A stretch of 64,000 nt of DNA, from positions 868,001-932,000 of the forward strand of contig BTRK01000004.1 of the NCBI GenBank assembly GCA_036245805.1, written 5' to 3'. Source of the stretch: Pristionchus mayeri. Its lineage: Eukaryota > Nematoda > Chromadorea > Rhabditida > Neodiplogasteridae. Numbering within the stretch: position 1 is the first letter of the stretch; every line of letters starts with the position of its first letter. The notes under the pieces are model-generated. The model did no database searches and was not told the origin of the DNA. It worked only from the letters and a program-made list of their open reading frames with translations. Positions 1 through 9,798 of this stretch are shown one piece after another. The translations under genes were made by a program, and so were the position numbers.

Positions 1-1260
1 AGTTCTTAGAATGTTGTCCTCTTTTTAATGCGTTATGTCACATTATGCAACTCCATGGACACTTTTCGGCTTGTAAGAGATGCGCTATTTAGTACTTCAC
101 GGCATGCTCACCATAATCCCAAACAAGTAGCAATGTTGTAGACGAATTCGGACGTTGCCTCCAAGAGTCCGGAAGTGCACGCGACCCGGAATGCTGACTT
201 GATGCCAGTGGAAAGGATCGATGCGTACTTCTGCAGATTAGTGTTAATAATGTGTTAGGAGAGGGATGCAATTAGACCTCGATCATCTGCTTCTGTCCAT
301 TGCATGATGCGACAGTCTTCACGTTGAGTATGCACTCCTCAGAGATGCCATTTGCCTCTTCCGAAATTGCCAGTGAGCGCTTTGTGGACTGCTCGGTGAT
401 CTAAAGCGTGATTCAATTTTAATCTTAAAAGAATCGATTATCATTTCTAGATTTAGACTCTTCAAGAGGGTTACTCGGATGTCAAGTCCTACTAACCTTT
501 GGCAAGAGAGAAGAGGAGAGAATGTAGATGGGACCAGCCCATGCCATCAAGAGAGAGGTCTGCCAATCGAGAAGGAAGGAGATGGTTGTACTGACGATGT
601 AGGTAGAGATGCAACTGAGAATGACTATTGCCCCCACGTGATTCATTCTACAGTTCGGAATTCGGGCAAGAGCAATTCAGTTTCGCACACTGGAACTTTG
701 AGTGGTCAGAAATTCAGTGAACGAGTATCGGAAGATCAAACACTCGCCATACAAACATTCCCAGCTTGTCTCCAAGTCCGTCTCTCATGAGATCGATATG
801 ACTGAATCAGTATTTTATTTTTCATCTCGAAATCAAAGAAATCGTATTATCGTTCTCTACATTCGCTTGGCAAAGAGTTCGATTAACATGAAGAGGGGAG
901 ACCCACTTGTCTTCACCTGTTCAGCCTATTGCTCAGCTCTCCAGTGCTCATTTCATCATCGGCCGAGTTCCGGGCGAGAATTGCGGATATAAATTTGCTG
1001 GAATGAATAGATTTCGGCTTTTTTGATGCCTCCTCAGTGAGTAGTCAGTGAGTCATTGAATAGTGAGTGGTGAAGAATCCTCACCTCCTGCATCGCCCCA
1101 TCATTCTCTCTGCTGCCCACATGTGGAGATAATGCTGGAACATTGAACCTATAGTCCTTTTTTTTAGCTAACGCACTAAGAGAAGCTTCGGGTCAGGACG
1201 AGAGTCAGGACGGAAGTCTTTGCCATAGCCATAGCATTCAATAAATCATGATTTATATAC
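1..1260. other. No supported gene
   Basis: Several open frames of 60 to 100 codons occur here, but none has a recognisable domain, signal peptide or splice-linked neighbour. Part of the stretch near 650-790 faintly resembles the hairpin MITE family A seen elsewhere. I see nothing else that I can support. Confidence 0.5.
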
Positions 1261-1588
1261 CTGGGTGTATTCGATGACGCTGCCTACACAGAATCCGACC
1301 CCGTGAAGAGAAGCCCACTTCCACACAGACCAAAGGAACGTCCCGTTTCCAACCGGCTAAAGGATATACAAAGGCTATTTTACATTGTAAGTTATAATGC
1401 AATGGTCGCACACTATTGTGAATCAATATTACATTTTTTATGTGTTTACTTGCCGATTTCTCATCAACGTAGATCGTCGTTATTCTGCCCACTACAAACA
1501 TGTGAATGGGAGTGATGAATCCAGCAATGGAAGAGAAGATCGACGCAATGAGTATGACGAGCAATTCCTTACGAGAAGCAAATCGGAA
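1261..1588 (-). CDS. Possible seven-transmembrane receptor fragment (two exons)
   Basis: Two minus-strand exons can be read. The first is 1450-1588, preceded by a TTCCTTTAG acceptor and ending at a GTAAAC donor; the second is 1261-1374, ending at a GTATAT donor. The first encodes a basic stretch, then one strong hydrophobic helix (LLVILIASIFSSIAGFITP), then a polar tail ending DEKSA. The layout (basic loop, helix with a central proline, extracellular tail) resembles the sixth helix of nematode chemoreceptors, which are plentiful in this window. No further exons were found on either side, so it may be a relic. The frame continues without stop through the intron, so a single long exon is also possible. 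Function is inference from appearance only. Confidence 0.33.
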
Positions 1589-1681
1589 CTAAAGGAAGAA
1601 AGCTCGAAATTAAGGACCTCATATTTTCAAATACTTCATTTCCCGATCTAGTGGTGAGGGAGTGTAGAGAATTTCCCGATT

Positions 1682-1825
1682 CCGTTTAAAGGAGGAGTAA
1701 ATGCAAATGCGCGCCCGGTTGGAATATGTTTCACCTAGGGACGCACTCTCTTCAAGTCGCGTGCTATCTCGCCCTCTTCCCTGAGCTTTCCCTGATCTTG
1801 CTCCCAGCCAACTAACGATAGCTCT
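1682..1825. repeat. Dispersed repeat, copy 1
   Basis: This segment recurs in opposite orientation at about 24922-25062, inside an intron of the bre-3-like gene. Shared blocks include CTGAGCTTTCCCTGAT and ATGTTTCA-type stretches in the same order. No coding sense was found; it is probably a non-autonomous element. Confidence 0.65.
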
Positions 1826-1911
1826 GCTCGTAATGGCGATATCAATGTGAAAATTTCGGAGCTTCTTATCGTTGGGGAGATCTAGGCCGTGCATATGAAA
1901 GCTGCAAAAAT

Positions 1912-2127
1912 TTAATTTTGGCTTTGCTCCTCTTTTAAGTCTCTCTCAATCAATCTAGTGAATGTAGAGAATATATCCCGAATTTTGTTTTCATTGAAAT
2001 CATCAGCTAGCACAAGTTGTTTCACTGAATCTAATCTTCGCCCGATGTCGCACTTGATCGAATCTCTATGGACATAGTCCGATGATACCCTCTTCTTAGT
2101 ACTGTAACACGAGTTCCTTCCAAACAA
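1912..2127 (-). CDS. Unrecognised 71-codon ORF
   Basis: An open frame from ATG to TAA with a fairly natural codon mix and a charged, helix-prone C-terminal half rich in R, K, D and E. There is no hydrophobic segment and no recognisable motif. No splice-linked exons were found. It may be a relic exon, a transposon remnant or chance. Confidence 0.18.
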   Translation of the reverse strand: MFGRNSCYSTKKRVSSDYVHRDSIKCDIGRRLDSVKQLVLADDFNENKIRDIFSTFTRLIERDLKEEQSQN

Positions 2128-2584
2128 GGAATAGCATGAAAATTATAGAATTTGGATCCGACTAGCGGTTTCGAGAAGCAGATCAGAGCAGCGTCCAGCT
2201 TGGTAAAAATAGATATTTCCAGGGAACGAGGAAGGCGTGAGAGAGGATGGATGTATTTCCTTGAACTCTGTGCGACAAATTGTGGTTTACTCTCATCGAG
2301 CAGCTGTTGCGTGTGCTCCCTTTATTCTGGAGGCGTGCAAGTCGCAGTCTATTCTAAACTTCCTCATCTCATTTTGCTTTGCCGATCCCACACCTCCAGA
2401 CTGAGCTATTCAGAAGAGAAGCAGTGTAAGAACATAACTTCAAGGACGTGCTTATGCATTTATTGCTCCGGATCAAAGCAGCATCTGATCTCAGAAGTGT
2501 GAAATGAACCAACGCATTTCGCGCATTGTGCCAAATGTAATATATGTTGAGCATTCGAGGATGAGATCTCAAAATGGAAATAAG

Positions 2585-2685
2585 TGTTCGTAATTCGGGC
2601 CTTTGTCTCTTCATTTCCCACGCTCTCTCGACCGGCGAGAGAGTGCAAAGAATGAAGATACCGTGGTATCGTTCACTCTCTAATC
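2585..2685. repeat. Hairpin MITE family A, copy 1
   Basis: An imperfect palindrome of about 100 bp starting GTTCGTAATTCGGG, with the inner stem CTCTCTCGACCGGCGAGAGAG. Related copies lie near 5393, 8335, 20518, 42845, 43119 and 50168. It has inverted ends and no coding capacity. Confidence 0.7.
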
Positions 2686-2921
2686 GAAATCGGGTGTGCT
2701 CTCTCAAAGCGCAACTGATCACAAGTTACAACATTTCGAGTTGTCACACTATTAATTTCACGACCTTCTATTTTATTAGGTTTTCCTTCGACGCCCCCCT
2801 CTTCTCTTGCAGCTCCGCACAATTTTTGCAAAAATTCAACTCCACTTCCTCCACTGTGATCGTATTGTGAAGAGACGCACGAGATCTGAGGCGCACCCGG
2901 AACAACAGCTGCTGAGCATAG
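2686..2921. other. Intergenic stretch upstream of the hsp-12-like gene
   Basis: No gene is visible. The stretch becomes GC-richer towards the TATA box at 2922. I did not find a confident run of alternating nGAAn heat-shock elements by eye. Confidence 0.4.
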
Positions 2922-2929
2922 TATAAATA
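2922..2929 (+). promoter_or_regulatory. TATA box of the hsp-12-like gene
   Basis: TATAAATA lies about 170 bases before the start codon at 3101. A TTCATTGCAG acceptor at 3087-3096 sits just before the ATG and could serve a 5' UTR intron or spliced-leader trans-splicing. Confidence 0.55.
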
Positions 2930-3100
2930 GACGCTGTGCGTGCGCTCAGCGTGCGTGCTTTCCCCACTGCAAACCGCAGACTCCCCCTTCTCATTCTTAC
3001 GATGTAGCATATTCAGAATCTTCTTTGACATCAGCACTATTTCTCCTGCCGAAATCAATTTTGGTGCATTTATGAGTGTCTTCCATTTCATTGCAGCGTC

Positions 3101-4117
3101 ATGAGAATGCAAACGATTCCCGTTGAGAAGGAGGAGTGCCTCTGGGATTGGCCCCTGCAGGCTCACGATGGCATTGTCAAGGTAATTTTGCTTTCATTAA
3201 TAAAATAATTACTGAATTACAGGTCCACAACGATGAGGACAAATTCGAGGTGCATCTGGACGTTCCATTCTTCACGCCCAAAGAGATCCAAGTAGGATTA
3301 TTTCTGAAAAATATGCATATTGCATGCTAACCATTGGCTGTTTTTTTCAGGTGACAGTTCAGAACGGCCTGGTAGACATTCACGCAGAGCACGAAAAGAG
3401 ACCCGGACACCTCGGAGACGTCTCCAGGAGCATTTCACGCGCCTATCAGGCACGCTATACTTCTTTTTCATTCCGCCTCTCACTTTTCTTGCCACGCCAA
3501 ATGCTGGAGGACTCACTCTAGCGGGCGTCTGGCTAGTAAACTCATCATGCGTTGTACATTTTGGCAGCTGTTGGTTTGACACCTTTTCGTGTGCTAGCGA
3601 CTCTCCATAGGCCGAACAATGTGATTTATCTTCCATAATAACTATAAGAGTTGCTGCCTATAGAGAGGGAATGGAAACCATTACCTTTGGCACTTCTTCA
3701 ATATTTGGCCCACCCCCTCCTCTCTCCCTTGTCATTTCTCATTCCCTCCCCATCGCAGATGGGTTTTGTGACCGAAAATCAGGGAGAAATGTTCAGAAAT
3801 GAGTGGGGCTGGTGAAAAAGGGGGGGGGGGGTGGGCCAAATATCGAAGAAGTGCCATACCTTTTTTGGTATACAACCGGCCCAACAACTCATGAAAAATA
3901 TTGTGATTGCACCAACGATATAAACGAATAGACGGATGCGTGAATGGGTTAAAATCATTGATTGCAGCTGCCGGATGATGTCAACGAGACGCTCGTTCGC
4001 TCTCATCTCACACCAAGAGGAATTCTCATCATCACTGCGATCAAGAAGCCTCATCTCTCCTGGCCGGAGAGAGTCGTGCTTTTCGACAAGGCATGGGTGG
4101 GCAAGATGGAAGAGTAA
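3101..4117 (+). CDS. hsp-12: Small heat-shock protein, hsp-12 type
   Basis: Four exons: 3101-3181, 3223-3291, 3351-3449 and 3968-4117, giving 132 residues. The product is an alpha-crystallin domain chaperone of the nematode HSP-12 type, with a very short N-terminus and almost no C-terminal tail. Visible family marks are WDWPLQ near residue 16, KFEVHLDVPFFTPKEIQV around 34-51, GDVSRSISRAYQLPDDV around 73-89 and LTPRGILIITA around 98-108. The usual C-terminal IxI motif is absent, as is typical of HSP-12s; instead there is an unusual tail rich in W and basic residues, about 22 residues longer than I expect for the family. Introns 1 and 2 are 41 and 59 bp. Intron 3 is 518 bp, begins with GC rather than GT, and contains a hairpin repeat. 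HSP-12s are cytosolic, small-oligomer and weak or specialised chaperones; heat inducibility cannot be judged here. Confidence 0.92.
3689..3860. repeat. Hairpin repeat in intron 3 of the hsp-12-like gene
   Basis: Arms of about 30 bp (GGCACTTCTTCAATATTTGG and its complement ending GAAGAAGTGCCA) flank a C-rich/G-rich tract of matching length. It is a MITE-like intron insertion with no coding content. Confidence 0.75.
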
Positions 4118-4367
4118 CTGCCCACTCGGCGTTCGATGGCAAATTTCCAAAAAAAACATTCGCTTCGAGACCGATCCCAAGAGAGCATGTAAATTAGAGA
4201 GAGATTGCTCTCTTTTTCTCTCTCATCTCTTGTTTACACCCCGTAAAACGCCGTGCTGCCCAACTCCATAAAATATCCCTATAATCTTTTAAAACACTTT
4301 ACATAACATTTTTCATTACACCCACATAACATTTTACTCATGCATTTGCGTTGTATTTATCGAGGCG

Positions 4368-4373
4368 AATAAA
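4368..4373 (+). promoter_or_regulatory. Polyadenylation signal of the hsp-12-like gene
   Basis: AATAAA about 250 bases past the stop codon, in an AT-rich 3' region and ahead of the convergent gene that ends at 4486. Confidence 0.5.
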
Positions 4374-4485
4374 TGGAAAAATATATCTTGAGGATGCAAT
4401 TAAAATTACATTTAAATCGGTTTTGAACATGAAACGTGACCATGACCACATCTAATCGGTACGAATGCCTACTCTGCGAAGAAGG

Positions 4486-5315
4486 TCAAGCCAGTTCAAG
4501 CGGACAGACCATGCACATCTTCAAGTGGCCACACGAGTCGACCATGTACCTGACAGGATAAATTTAGAACAATCATGCTTACACACAAAGCACCGCATTC
4601 AAAGCGGGTCAATGCTTCGAACCCGAATGAATGTATGCACACACCTTAGCAGTTTGGCAGGGCGAAAAAAAATGGAGATGTGGCCATCTCTCTTTTTTCC
4701 ACACAGTAATATTCATTCATTCAGTTATTCCGTTCGGGTACTAATGCAATAATAATATGGAGGTGCTCAAGAAACGGATGTCCGTCGAATGGATCGAATT
4801 CATAATATCTTACTTATTGATCACTGACTTCCGGTCGCTCTCATCGCTCTCTCTGACCACCTTCTGCACTGCGGCGAAGTCGCCTGACTGAATAGGCCAA
4901 ATTGGAAGCAATCGTGGCGGCATGACGTCATAGTTCTCATCCTAGTGTCGATGCGAGTATTTCATTCGAAACTCACCCGCATGTTGCCGAGCATTGAGGC
5001 AATCGCACTCTTCACTTTCGCATTCGATTCTCCCCCGACGCGTCCGTCGATCTGACTCGCGCAACTCACTGAGAAGATATGATTGTTTGTTTTCTAAACC
5101 TATTTTAAAAAGCGATTTGAAACTTATTTTCATTAATCATGTCGATATGGCAAGATATTAGGCCTTCATTGTTATGAGGCCGGAAATGGAGAGAAGATAG
5201 ATTTCGGTGCAACAGTTTAGCCGCGCTATCACTCACATATATCTTCAGTCACTTTGGCCGAGTGGACTGTGCACATCAGGGCAGCAGCACCGAAGAGAAG
5301 AAAGCCCATTCGCAT
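4486..5315 (-). CDS. Small secreted cysteine protein, cassette 1 minus partner
   Basis: Four minus-strand exons, 5237-5315, 4977-5068, 4814-4887 and 4486-4549, give 102 residues. I do not recognise a named family. The N-terminus (MRMGFLLFGAAALMCTVHSA) is a clear signal peptide; the mature part is mostly helical. It has one early cysteine (SCASQ) and a C-terminal knot C-x5-C-x2-C-P-L-E-L. Intron positions and phases match the paralogue at 6820-7459, with shared motifs GRVGGE, NAKVKS and YMVDSCG. It is transcribed away from the plus gene at 5889, with 573 bp between start codons and TATA boxes on both sides. Intron 3 carries a 3' LINE fragment. Role unknown: an extracellular effector, antimicrobial or signalling peptide are all possible. 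Confidence 0.85.
4705..4800 (-). mobile_element. 5'-truncated LINE tail in an intron
   Basis: ATTCATTCATTCAGTTATTC followed by AAGAAACGGATGTCCGTCGA matches the 3' end of the CR1/Jockey-like LINE at 26517-27592, including its ATTC-repeat tail (GAAT on the element strand). It lies in intron 3 of the 4486-5315 gene, in the same transcriptional orientation. Confidence 0.7.
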
Positions 5316-5359
5316 AATTCTGCCGTTGATTGCCTCCAGCACTCCAGAAACATCGTCCC

Positions 5360-5365
5360 TTTATA
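5360..5365 (-). promoter_or_regulatory. TATA box of the 4486-5315 gene
   Basis: TATAAA on the minus strand 45 bases before the ATG at 5315. The same spacing and flanking GGTAGYAATCG motif occur at the paralogous promoter near 7500. Confidence 0.6.
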
Positions 5366-5392
5366 ACCGCCCGTTTCCGGTAGCAATCGTTG

Positions 5393-5494
5393 TTCGAAAT
5401 TCGGTCAATCGTCTCATCATTTTCTCTACTATCTCTTCACGCGACTGGTCTAGAGAGTGTTTAAATGAAGAGACGATTCTCCCAATTGCGAACT
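5393..5494. repeat. Hairpin MITE family A in the divergent promoter
   Basis: Begins GTTCGAAATTCGG and ends AATTGCGAACTC, with matching inner arms (TCGTCTCATCATTT and AAATGAAGAGACGA). It sits between the two divergent start codons at 5315 and 5889; no counterpart is present in the paralogous promoter at 7460-7890. Confidence 0.7.
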
Positions 5495-5846
5495 CTCGTA
5501 ATACTGGATCGAATTTATCCTCCGATAACTAGGATTCCCGTGCAGGCGCATAACAAGTGATCAGCCAGTTATTTTTCTACACTGGGGAGGAGATTATTAT
5601 CCCCCGCAATATTCTGCAACCGGTCAACGATATAGGACGAAGAACGAATAGATACTCTAAAAACAGGCATTCATAGGCATGAAATTCGCACAAGAAATAT
5701 TCTTAGAACGCCTTGTTTAGGTTGCTATTTATCAAAAAAATATTACGGATTATGTTTTTTTGGATTGGCTCCTCAGGGCGCCCTAATGGCCCATTTCGCC
5801 GTTGTTGTTCTGTGAGATTCTGCAGGTGTTTTGACCGCCCGCGAAG

Positions 5847-5853
5847 TATAAAA
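5847..5853 (+). promoter_or_regulatory. TATA box of the 5889-6550 gene
   Basis: TATAAAA 42 bases before the ATG at 5889. Upstream GCGCCCTAATGGCC resembles GCGCTAATGGTC upstream of the paralogue at 7891. Confidence 0.65.
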
Positions 5854-5888
5854 ACCAGGCGGATGAATTTACAGGTGGATCTGTCAGG

Positions 5889-6550
5889 ATGTCCTCGTCA
5901 CGCCTATTGCTACTCATATTCCTATTAGTGTCCTTTGTCGTTTTCTGTGACTCAGTGAAGCTGTCGCCAGAGATGGGTGAGCATCTATCCTTATACAATG
6001 TTTTCGAACCAAATGGTACCTTCATTGATTGAGCAATTTTGCAACACTAAGATGAAATTAGCTGTATAGCAATGCCATGCTTACAGAAAGATGCGCAGAG
6101 CAACTGATCCGGGAGATCGCGAAAGAGCCAAATGTAATGATCAAGGATGCGATAATCAAGATAATGAAGCATGTCCAGGTAAAATTGATCGGTCATACCG
6201 ATCTCGAGACCACATTAATGAGTAAGTTTGTGATGAGAGGATGCATTCCAGACGGGCGCTCTCGGTGAGGCTCAGCAGATCGTGCGGGGAATTCCAGAAC
6301 CGACTCGATCAGCGTCCATCGATAAGGTTCGCCTCTTATGATTGAGCTTTGCTATGTACAGCTCACAAATTACGGTGCCAAATCATAAATTGAGATGGAG
6401 ATCCTATTTGTCCTACGATTGAGTACTGTGATGAGTTGTCAAATGCAAATATGTAATTCGATTATGAGCTACGAATTTGCTTCTTTTCAGTACATGTTGG
6501 GCGAGTGCGTGCCCATGAAGAGCTGCCTCGAATGCCCCGTCGAACTGTGA
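5889..6550 (+). CDS. Small secreted cysteine protein, cassette 1 plus partner
   Basis: Exons 5889-5976, 6087-6178, 6252-6326 and 6491-6550 give 104 residues. The N-terminus (SSSRLLLLIFLLVSFVVFCD) is a signal peptide. The mature chain has ERCAEQ, then amphipathic helices, then C-x5-C-x2-C-P-V-E-L at the very end. It is closely related to the 7891-9664 gene (shared VKLSPEM, IAKEPN, GALGEAQQIVRGIPEPTRS) and more distantly to the two minus-strand partners, with the same intron phases. Saposin-like proteins were considered, but the six-cysteine pattern is missing. A TATA box lies 42 bp upstream and AATAAA at 6642. Family and role unknown; secretion is inferred from the leader. Confidence 0.87.
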
Positions 6551-6641
6551 CCTATCCCTTGACCTACTCTGCGATATGAAATATCGATTGATCGATTACG
6601 AGACCATGACCACCCACAAATATAATACGCGATAAATACAC

Positions 6642-6647
6642 AATAAA
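6642..6647 (+). promoter_or_regulatory. Polyadenylation signal of the 5889-6550 gene
   Basis: AATAAA 92 bases past the stop. The motif GAGACCATGACCAC occurs downstream of this gene at about 6600 and 6771 and again near 9724, suggesting a shared duplicated 3' flank. Confidence 0.55.
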
Positions 6648-6819
6648 CGACATGAACTCAGTCGCCCACGGAGAAATTTTATCGAACTGCAATTCGAACT
6701 GTATCGAACTCGTGTGAGAATTCTTGTGTTATGAAAATCTGTAGATTTCCGCTATTTTATTCACAAATTGAGACCATGACCACATAAAATCGATTCAAAG
6801 GGTATACTGTAGGGCTAGA

Positions 6820-7459
6820 TCACGCAAGCTCCAGCGGGCACACCATACACGACCGCATCTCCCCGCACGAGTCCACCATGTACCTGAACATCATCTCGCT
6901 GCAGTATGGCCAAGCTACCGTAGTCCTCACTTATTGATCGCCGGCATCCGGTCCGACACATCGCTCTCTTTGAACGCTCTCTGCGCACCGTGAAAGTCGC
7001 CCTCCTGAAAATAAACAATCGATGAGCACATGGTCGTTGTCGATGGGACGAACGGAGATATGCAACTATGTTGAAAACTAAATACCGATTGCGATGAAGT
7101 TCCTAGCGAAACAATTGAGGAAGCAAATCATTCATGGAGACAGGAAGCGCAATTGCTCACCCGCACGCTCTCCAACAGCTGCGAGATTGTGCTTTTCACT
7201 TTCGCGTTCGTCTCGCCGCCGACGCGTCCCTCGATCTGATTCGCGCACGTCACTGAATACTTGTTTTTGTTATTGTTTTTGTTTTTCTCTTCATACCCGA
7301 ATACGCTTGAGCCTACGATATGTTGGCCACGAGGAGGTTCGCAACTTGCGAATCAGCAAATAACACACTCAACTCACGCATTTCGAGCGTTACTTTCGAA
7401 GCGTGCGTCGTCATCGTGCAGAGAAGCGCTGCAGTGAGCAGTAAGGAGATTTCCAGCAT
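6820..7459 (-). CDS. Small secreted cysteine protein, cassette 2 minus partner
   Basis: Minus-strand exons 7378-7459, 7161-7252, 6931-7004 and 6820-6883 give 103 residues. It has a leader (LEISLLLTAALLCTMTTHA), an early cysteine in LTCANQ, then GRVGGETNAKVKS, then the C-terminal C-x5-C-x2-C-P-L-E-L-A. It is the close paralogue of the 4486-5315 gene: exon lengths of exons 2, 3 and 4 are identical (92, 74, 64 nt). It is divergent from the 7891-9664 gene, start codons 432 bp apart, with TATA boxes on both strands. Function unknown; the pairing of the two protein types in each cassette hints that they act together. Confidence 0.87.
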
Positions 7460-7497
7460 GGTCGCACCGATTCGCCGCGCTGCCTCCTCGCCCCCCC

Positions 7498-7503
7498 TTT
7501 ATA
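7498..7503 (-). promoter_or_regulatory. TATA box of the 6820-7459 gene
   Basis: TATAAA on the minus strand about 40 bases before the ATG at 7459, with GGTAGTAATCG just upstream as in the first cassette. Confidence 0.6.
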
Positions 7504-7846
7504 ACCTCGTACCCGGTAGTAATCGAGCATTCCCTGCGACAACACACTCGGAACCTGCATCCCGCAACAAGAGATCAGCCCCATTTTACACCCCAAAATG
7601 ATATTTTTCGATCGAAATCTCTGATCTCTCATCACCTAACTTCGAACAAAAATGGAGATTATAGTGTCAATGCGTCGCCCAGAAAATAAAACCGCTGCAA
7701 ATCCCAGTGAATACTCTGTTGAGAATGCACAATATCAATAATTATGGCCGGATTGACTTGTCTGATCGCGCTAATGGTCAGTTCCGCGTTTTGTTTTGGC
7801 GGCACGCTGGAGTCGTGTTTTGGCCGCGTGCCCCCGTCTTTTCGTA

Positions 7847-7852
7847 TATAAA
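7847..7852 (+). promoter_or_regulatory. TATA box of the 7891-9664 gene
   Basis: TATAAA within GTATATAAATATAG, 39 bases before the ATG at 7891. Confidence 0.65.
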
Positions 7853-7890
7853 TATAGCCGATCGGCAGTAGGATCGGCCCAGTTGACAAG

Positions 7891-9664
7891 ATGCTCACGC
7901 GCCTCCTGTTATTATTTCTTTCCCTTGCTGTGATCTGCGACGCAGTGAAGCTGTCGCCTGAGATGGGTTAGTTTCCTTTTCAATTGAAAAACTGAAATTT
8001 GCACACTATGCTAAATTGATTTTTTGTACCTTATAAAACTTGGTTTAGTTTTCATAGATAATACATTTCGGGATCTAGGCCATTGCTCACCGGCGGAATG
8101 ACGTCATAGTTATCATCTGACATATAGTGCCTAAATTTCGTTGACGAAGACGGCAGTATCATCCTTACAGAAAGATGCGCAGAGCAACTGCTCCGTGAGA
8201 TCGCGAAAGAGCCAAATGCAATGGTCAAGGATGCAATAATCAAGATAATGAAGCACATCCAGGTACGAGTGATGTGCCTCGTTTGTACTCGACCTGTAAG
8301 TGAGCTTGAAATGAGGCTGTACATGTAACAGTTATAGTTCGTAATTCGGGTCACAGTCTTTTCATTTCACATACTCTCTCGAACTGTTGAACGGCGAGAG
8401 TGTCTAGAATGAAGAGACCGTGGTATCATTTCTCGAACTCTAGGAGCAGTACAGGCTGTTTTTGATCATCATATTTACAGTCGCATTTTTTTTAGCGAAG
8501 CGCCATATTACTGGAAGAGAGTGATCATCTGTTTCTGTCTCTGCATTCTCTCACCCCCCCCCCCACTCTTCCTACATCATCCGCATTCCAGACGGGCGCT
8601 CTCGGTGAGGCTCAGCAGATCGTGAGAGGCATTCCGGAACCGACTCGATCAGATGCTATAAATAAGGTAAATTTCTTGCATTGAGGTTTATCTAAAATTG
8701 TCTAATGCCAATACCAAATCGGTGATGAAGATAAAATTCCTATTGACTATAATGTCGTAGCGTCTGTCTGTCTGTCTGTCTGTCCGGATGTCAGTGACGC
8801 CTACCGTATACCACAAGGGTGCATTACACCATAATGCATTTCCCCAAAACTCAGAAAACTTAAATGCACGCTACCGTAACCCACCACACCACACACCATG
8901 GTGTGATTTACTAAAACACAGAACACTTAAATGCACGCTACCGTAACCTACCACACCACACACCACGGTGTGATTTACTAAATCGCAGAAAACTTAAATG
9001 CACGCTACCGTATACATATACCACGCACCATGGTGTGATTTACTAAATCTCAGAAATCTTAAATGCACCCGATGCACCACCCACCCCACTATCCTAACCT
9101 GCTCTCACCCCCCCCCCCCCAGCGTAAGCGTTGTGAAAGGCTCGTGAGGTCGAGGGTGATTCGAAAAAGGCTTCGCCCAATCCCAACTTTTTCGAATTGC
9201 CCGAGGCCTCACGAGCCTTTTACAACGTTTTAAGCAGGCTTCTACTGGCATACCTTAGAAAACGGTAACGTATTTATCTGCGAATTCACAACACATCGTT
9301 TTGAAATATTACACATAGCTGTTGTTAAATCTGCCCAACTTGCTCTCACCCCCCGCAGCGTAAGCGTTGTGAAAGGCTCGTGAGGCCGAGGGTGATTCGA
9401 AAAAGTTGGGATGGGGCGAAGCCCCATCCCAACTTTTTCGAATTGCCCGAGGCTTCACGAGCCTTTTACAACGTTTTAAGCAGGCTCTCAACAGTTACGT
9501 CCATTTTTTTTATCCTTAACACGCAACCCCGCGTAACGTAGCGACCGAATGTCGCTAGTTTAGAACATCGAATTTTTAAAAAAAAGAAAAAAAAGCTCTT
9601 TAAGTACATCATCGACGAGTGCGTTCTGATGAAGAGCTGTCTCGACTGCCCCATCGAACTTTGA
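7891..9664 (+). CDS. Small secreted cysteine protein, cassette 2 plus partner
   Basis: Exons 7891-7966, 8171-8262, 8592-8666 and 9605-9664 give 100 residues. It has a signal peptide (LTRLLLLFLSLAVICD), then VKLSPEMERCAEQ, and a C-terminal C-x5-C-x2-C-P-I-E-L. Exons 2, 3 and 4 have exactly the lengths of the 5889-6550 paralogue. Intron 2 holds a family A hairpin MITE. Intron 3 is expanded to 938 bp by tandem and inverted repeats, and its acceptor CTCTTTAAG is weaker than usual, so splicing of the last exon may be affected. Function unknown, as for its paralogues. Confidence 0.83.
8335..8442. repeat. Hairpin MITE family A, intron copy
   Basis: Starts GTTCGTAATTCGGG and ends CTCGAACTC, with inner arms ACTCTCTCG and CGAGAGTG. 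It lies in intron 2 of the 7891-9664 gene. Confidence 0.75.
8762..9085. repeat. GTCT microsatellite and 65-68 bp tandem repeat
   Basis: A GTCT run (8762-8783) is followed by units that restart with CTTAAATGCACGCTACCG at about 8860, 8928 and 8993 and decay near 9058. Each unit contains an inner palindrome CACCATGGTGTG. All lie in intron 3 of the 7891-9664 gene. Confidence 0.85.
9110..9486. repeat. Two direct copies of a hairpin element
   Basis: Two copies (about 9121-9240 and 9358-9486) each begin TAAGCGTTGTGAAAGGCTCG and end CGAGCCTTTTACAACGTTTT, so each folds on itself. The second copy has the longer perfect stem, around GATGGGGCGAAGCCCCATC. The copies flank about 120 bp of unique intron DNA. 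Confidence 0.85.
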
Positions 9665-9798
9665 CCTGCTGCTCTTATCCTCCCGCGATCTATTACTTAT
9701 TAGGGTATATTGATTGACTAAATGAGACCATGACCACAAATGCAATCTCTCGCCGTTCTTTGTCAAAGAGTTGTAGAACACGGTAACCCTTTGCTTCG

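Noticed and set aside
5889..6550. Saposin-like or caenopore identity for the small secreted proteins
   Set aside because: Length and helical look fit, but the six-cysteine saposin pattern is missing; there are only one early and three C-terminal cysteines in the mature chain.
8780..9085. A CRISPR-like array
   Set aside because: The units are contiguous tandem repeats without unique spacers, in a eukaryotic intron.
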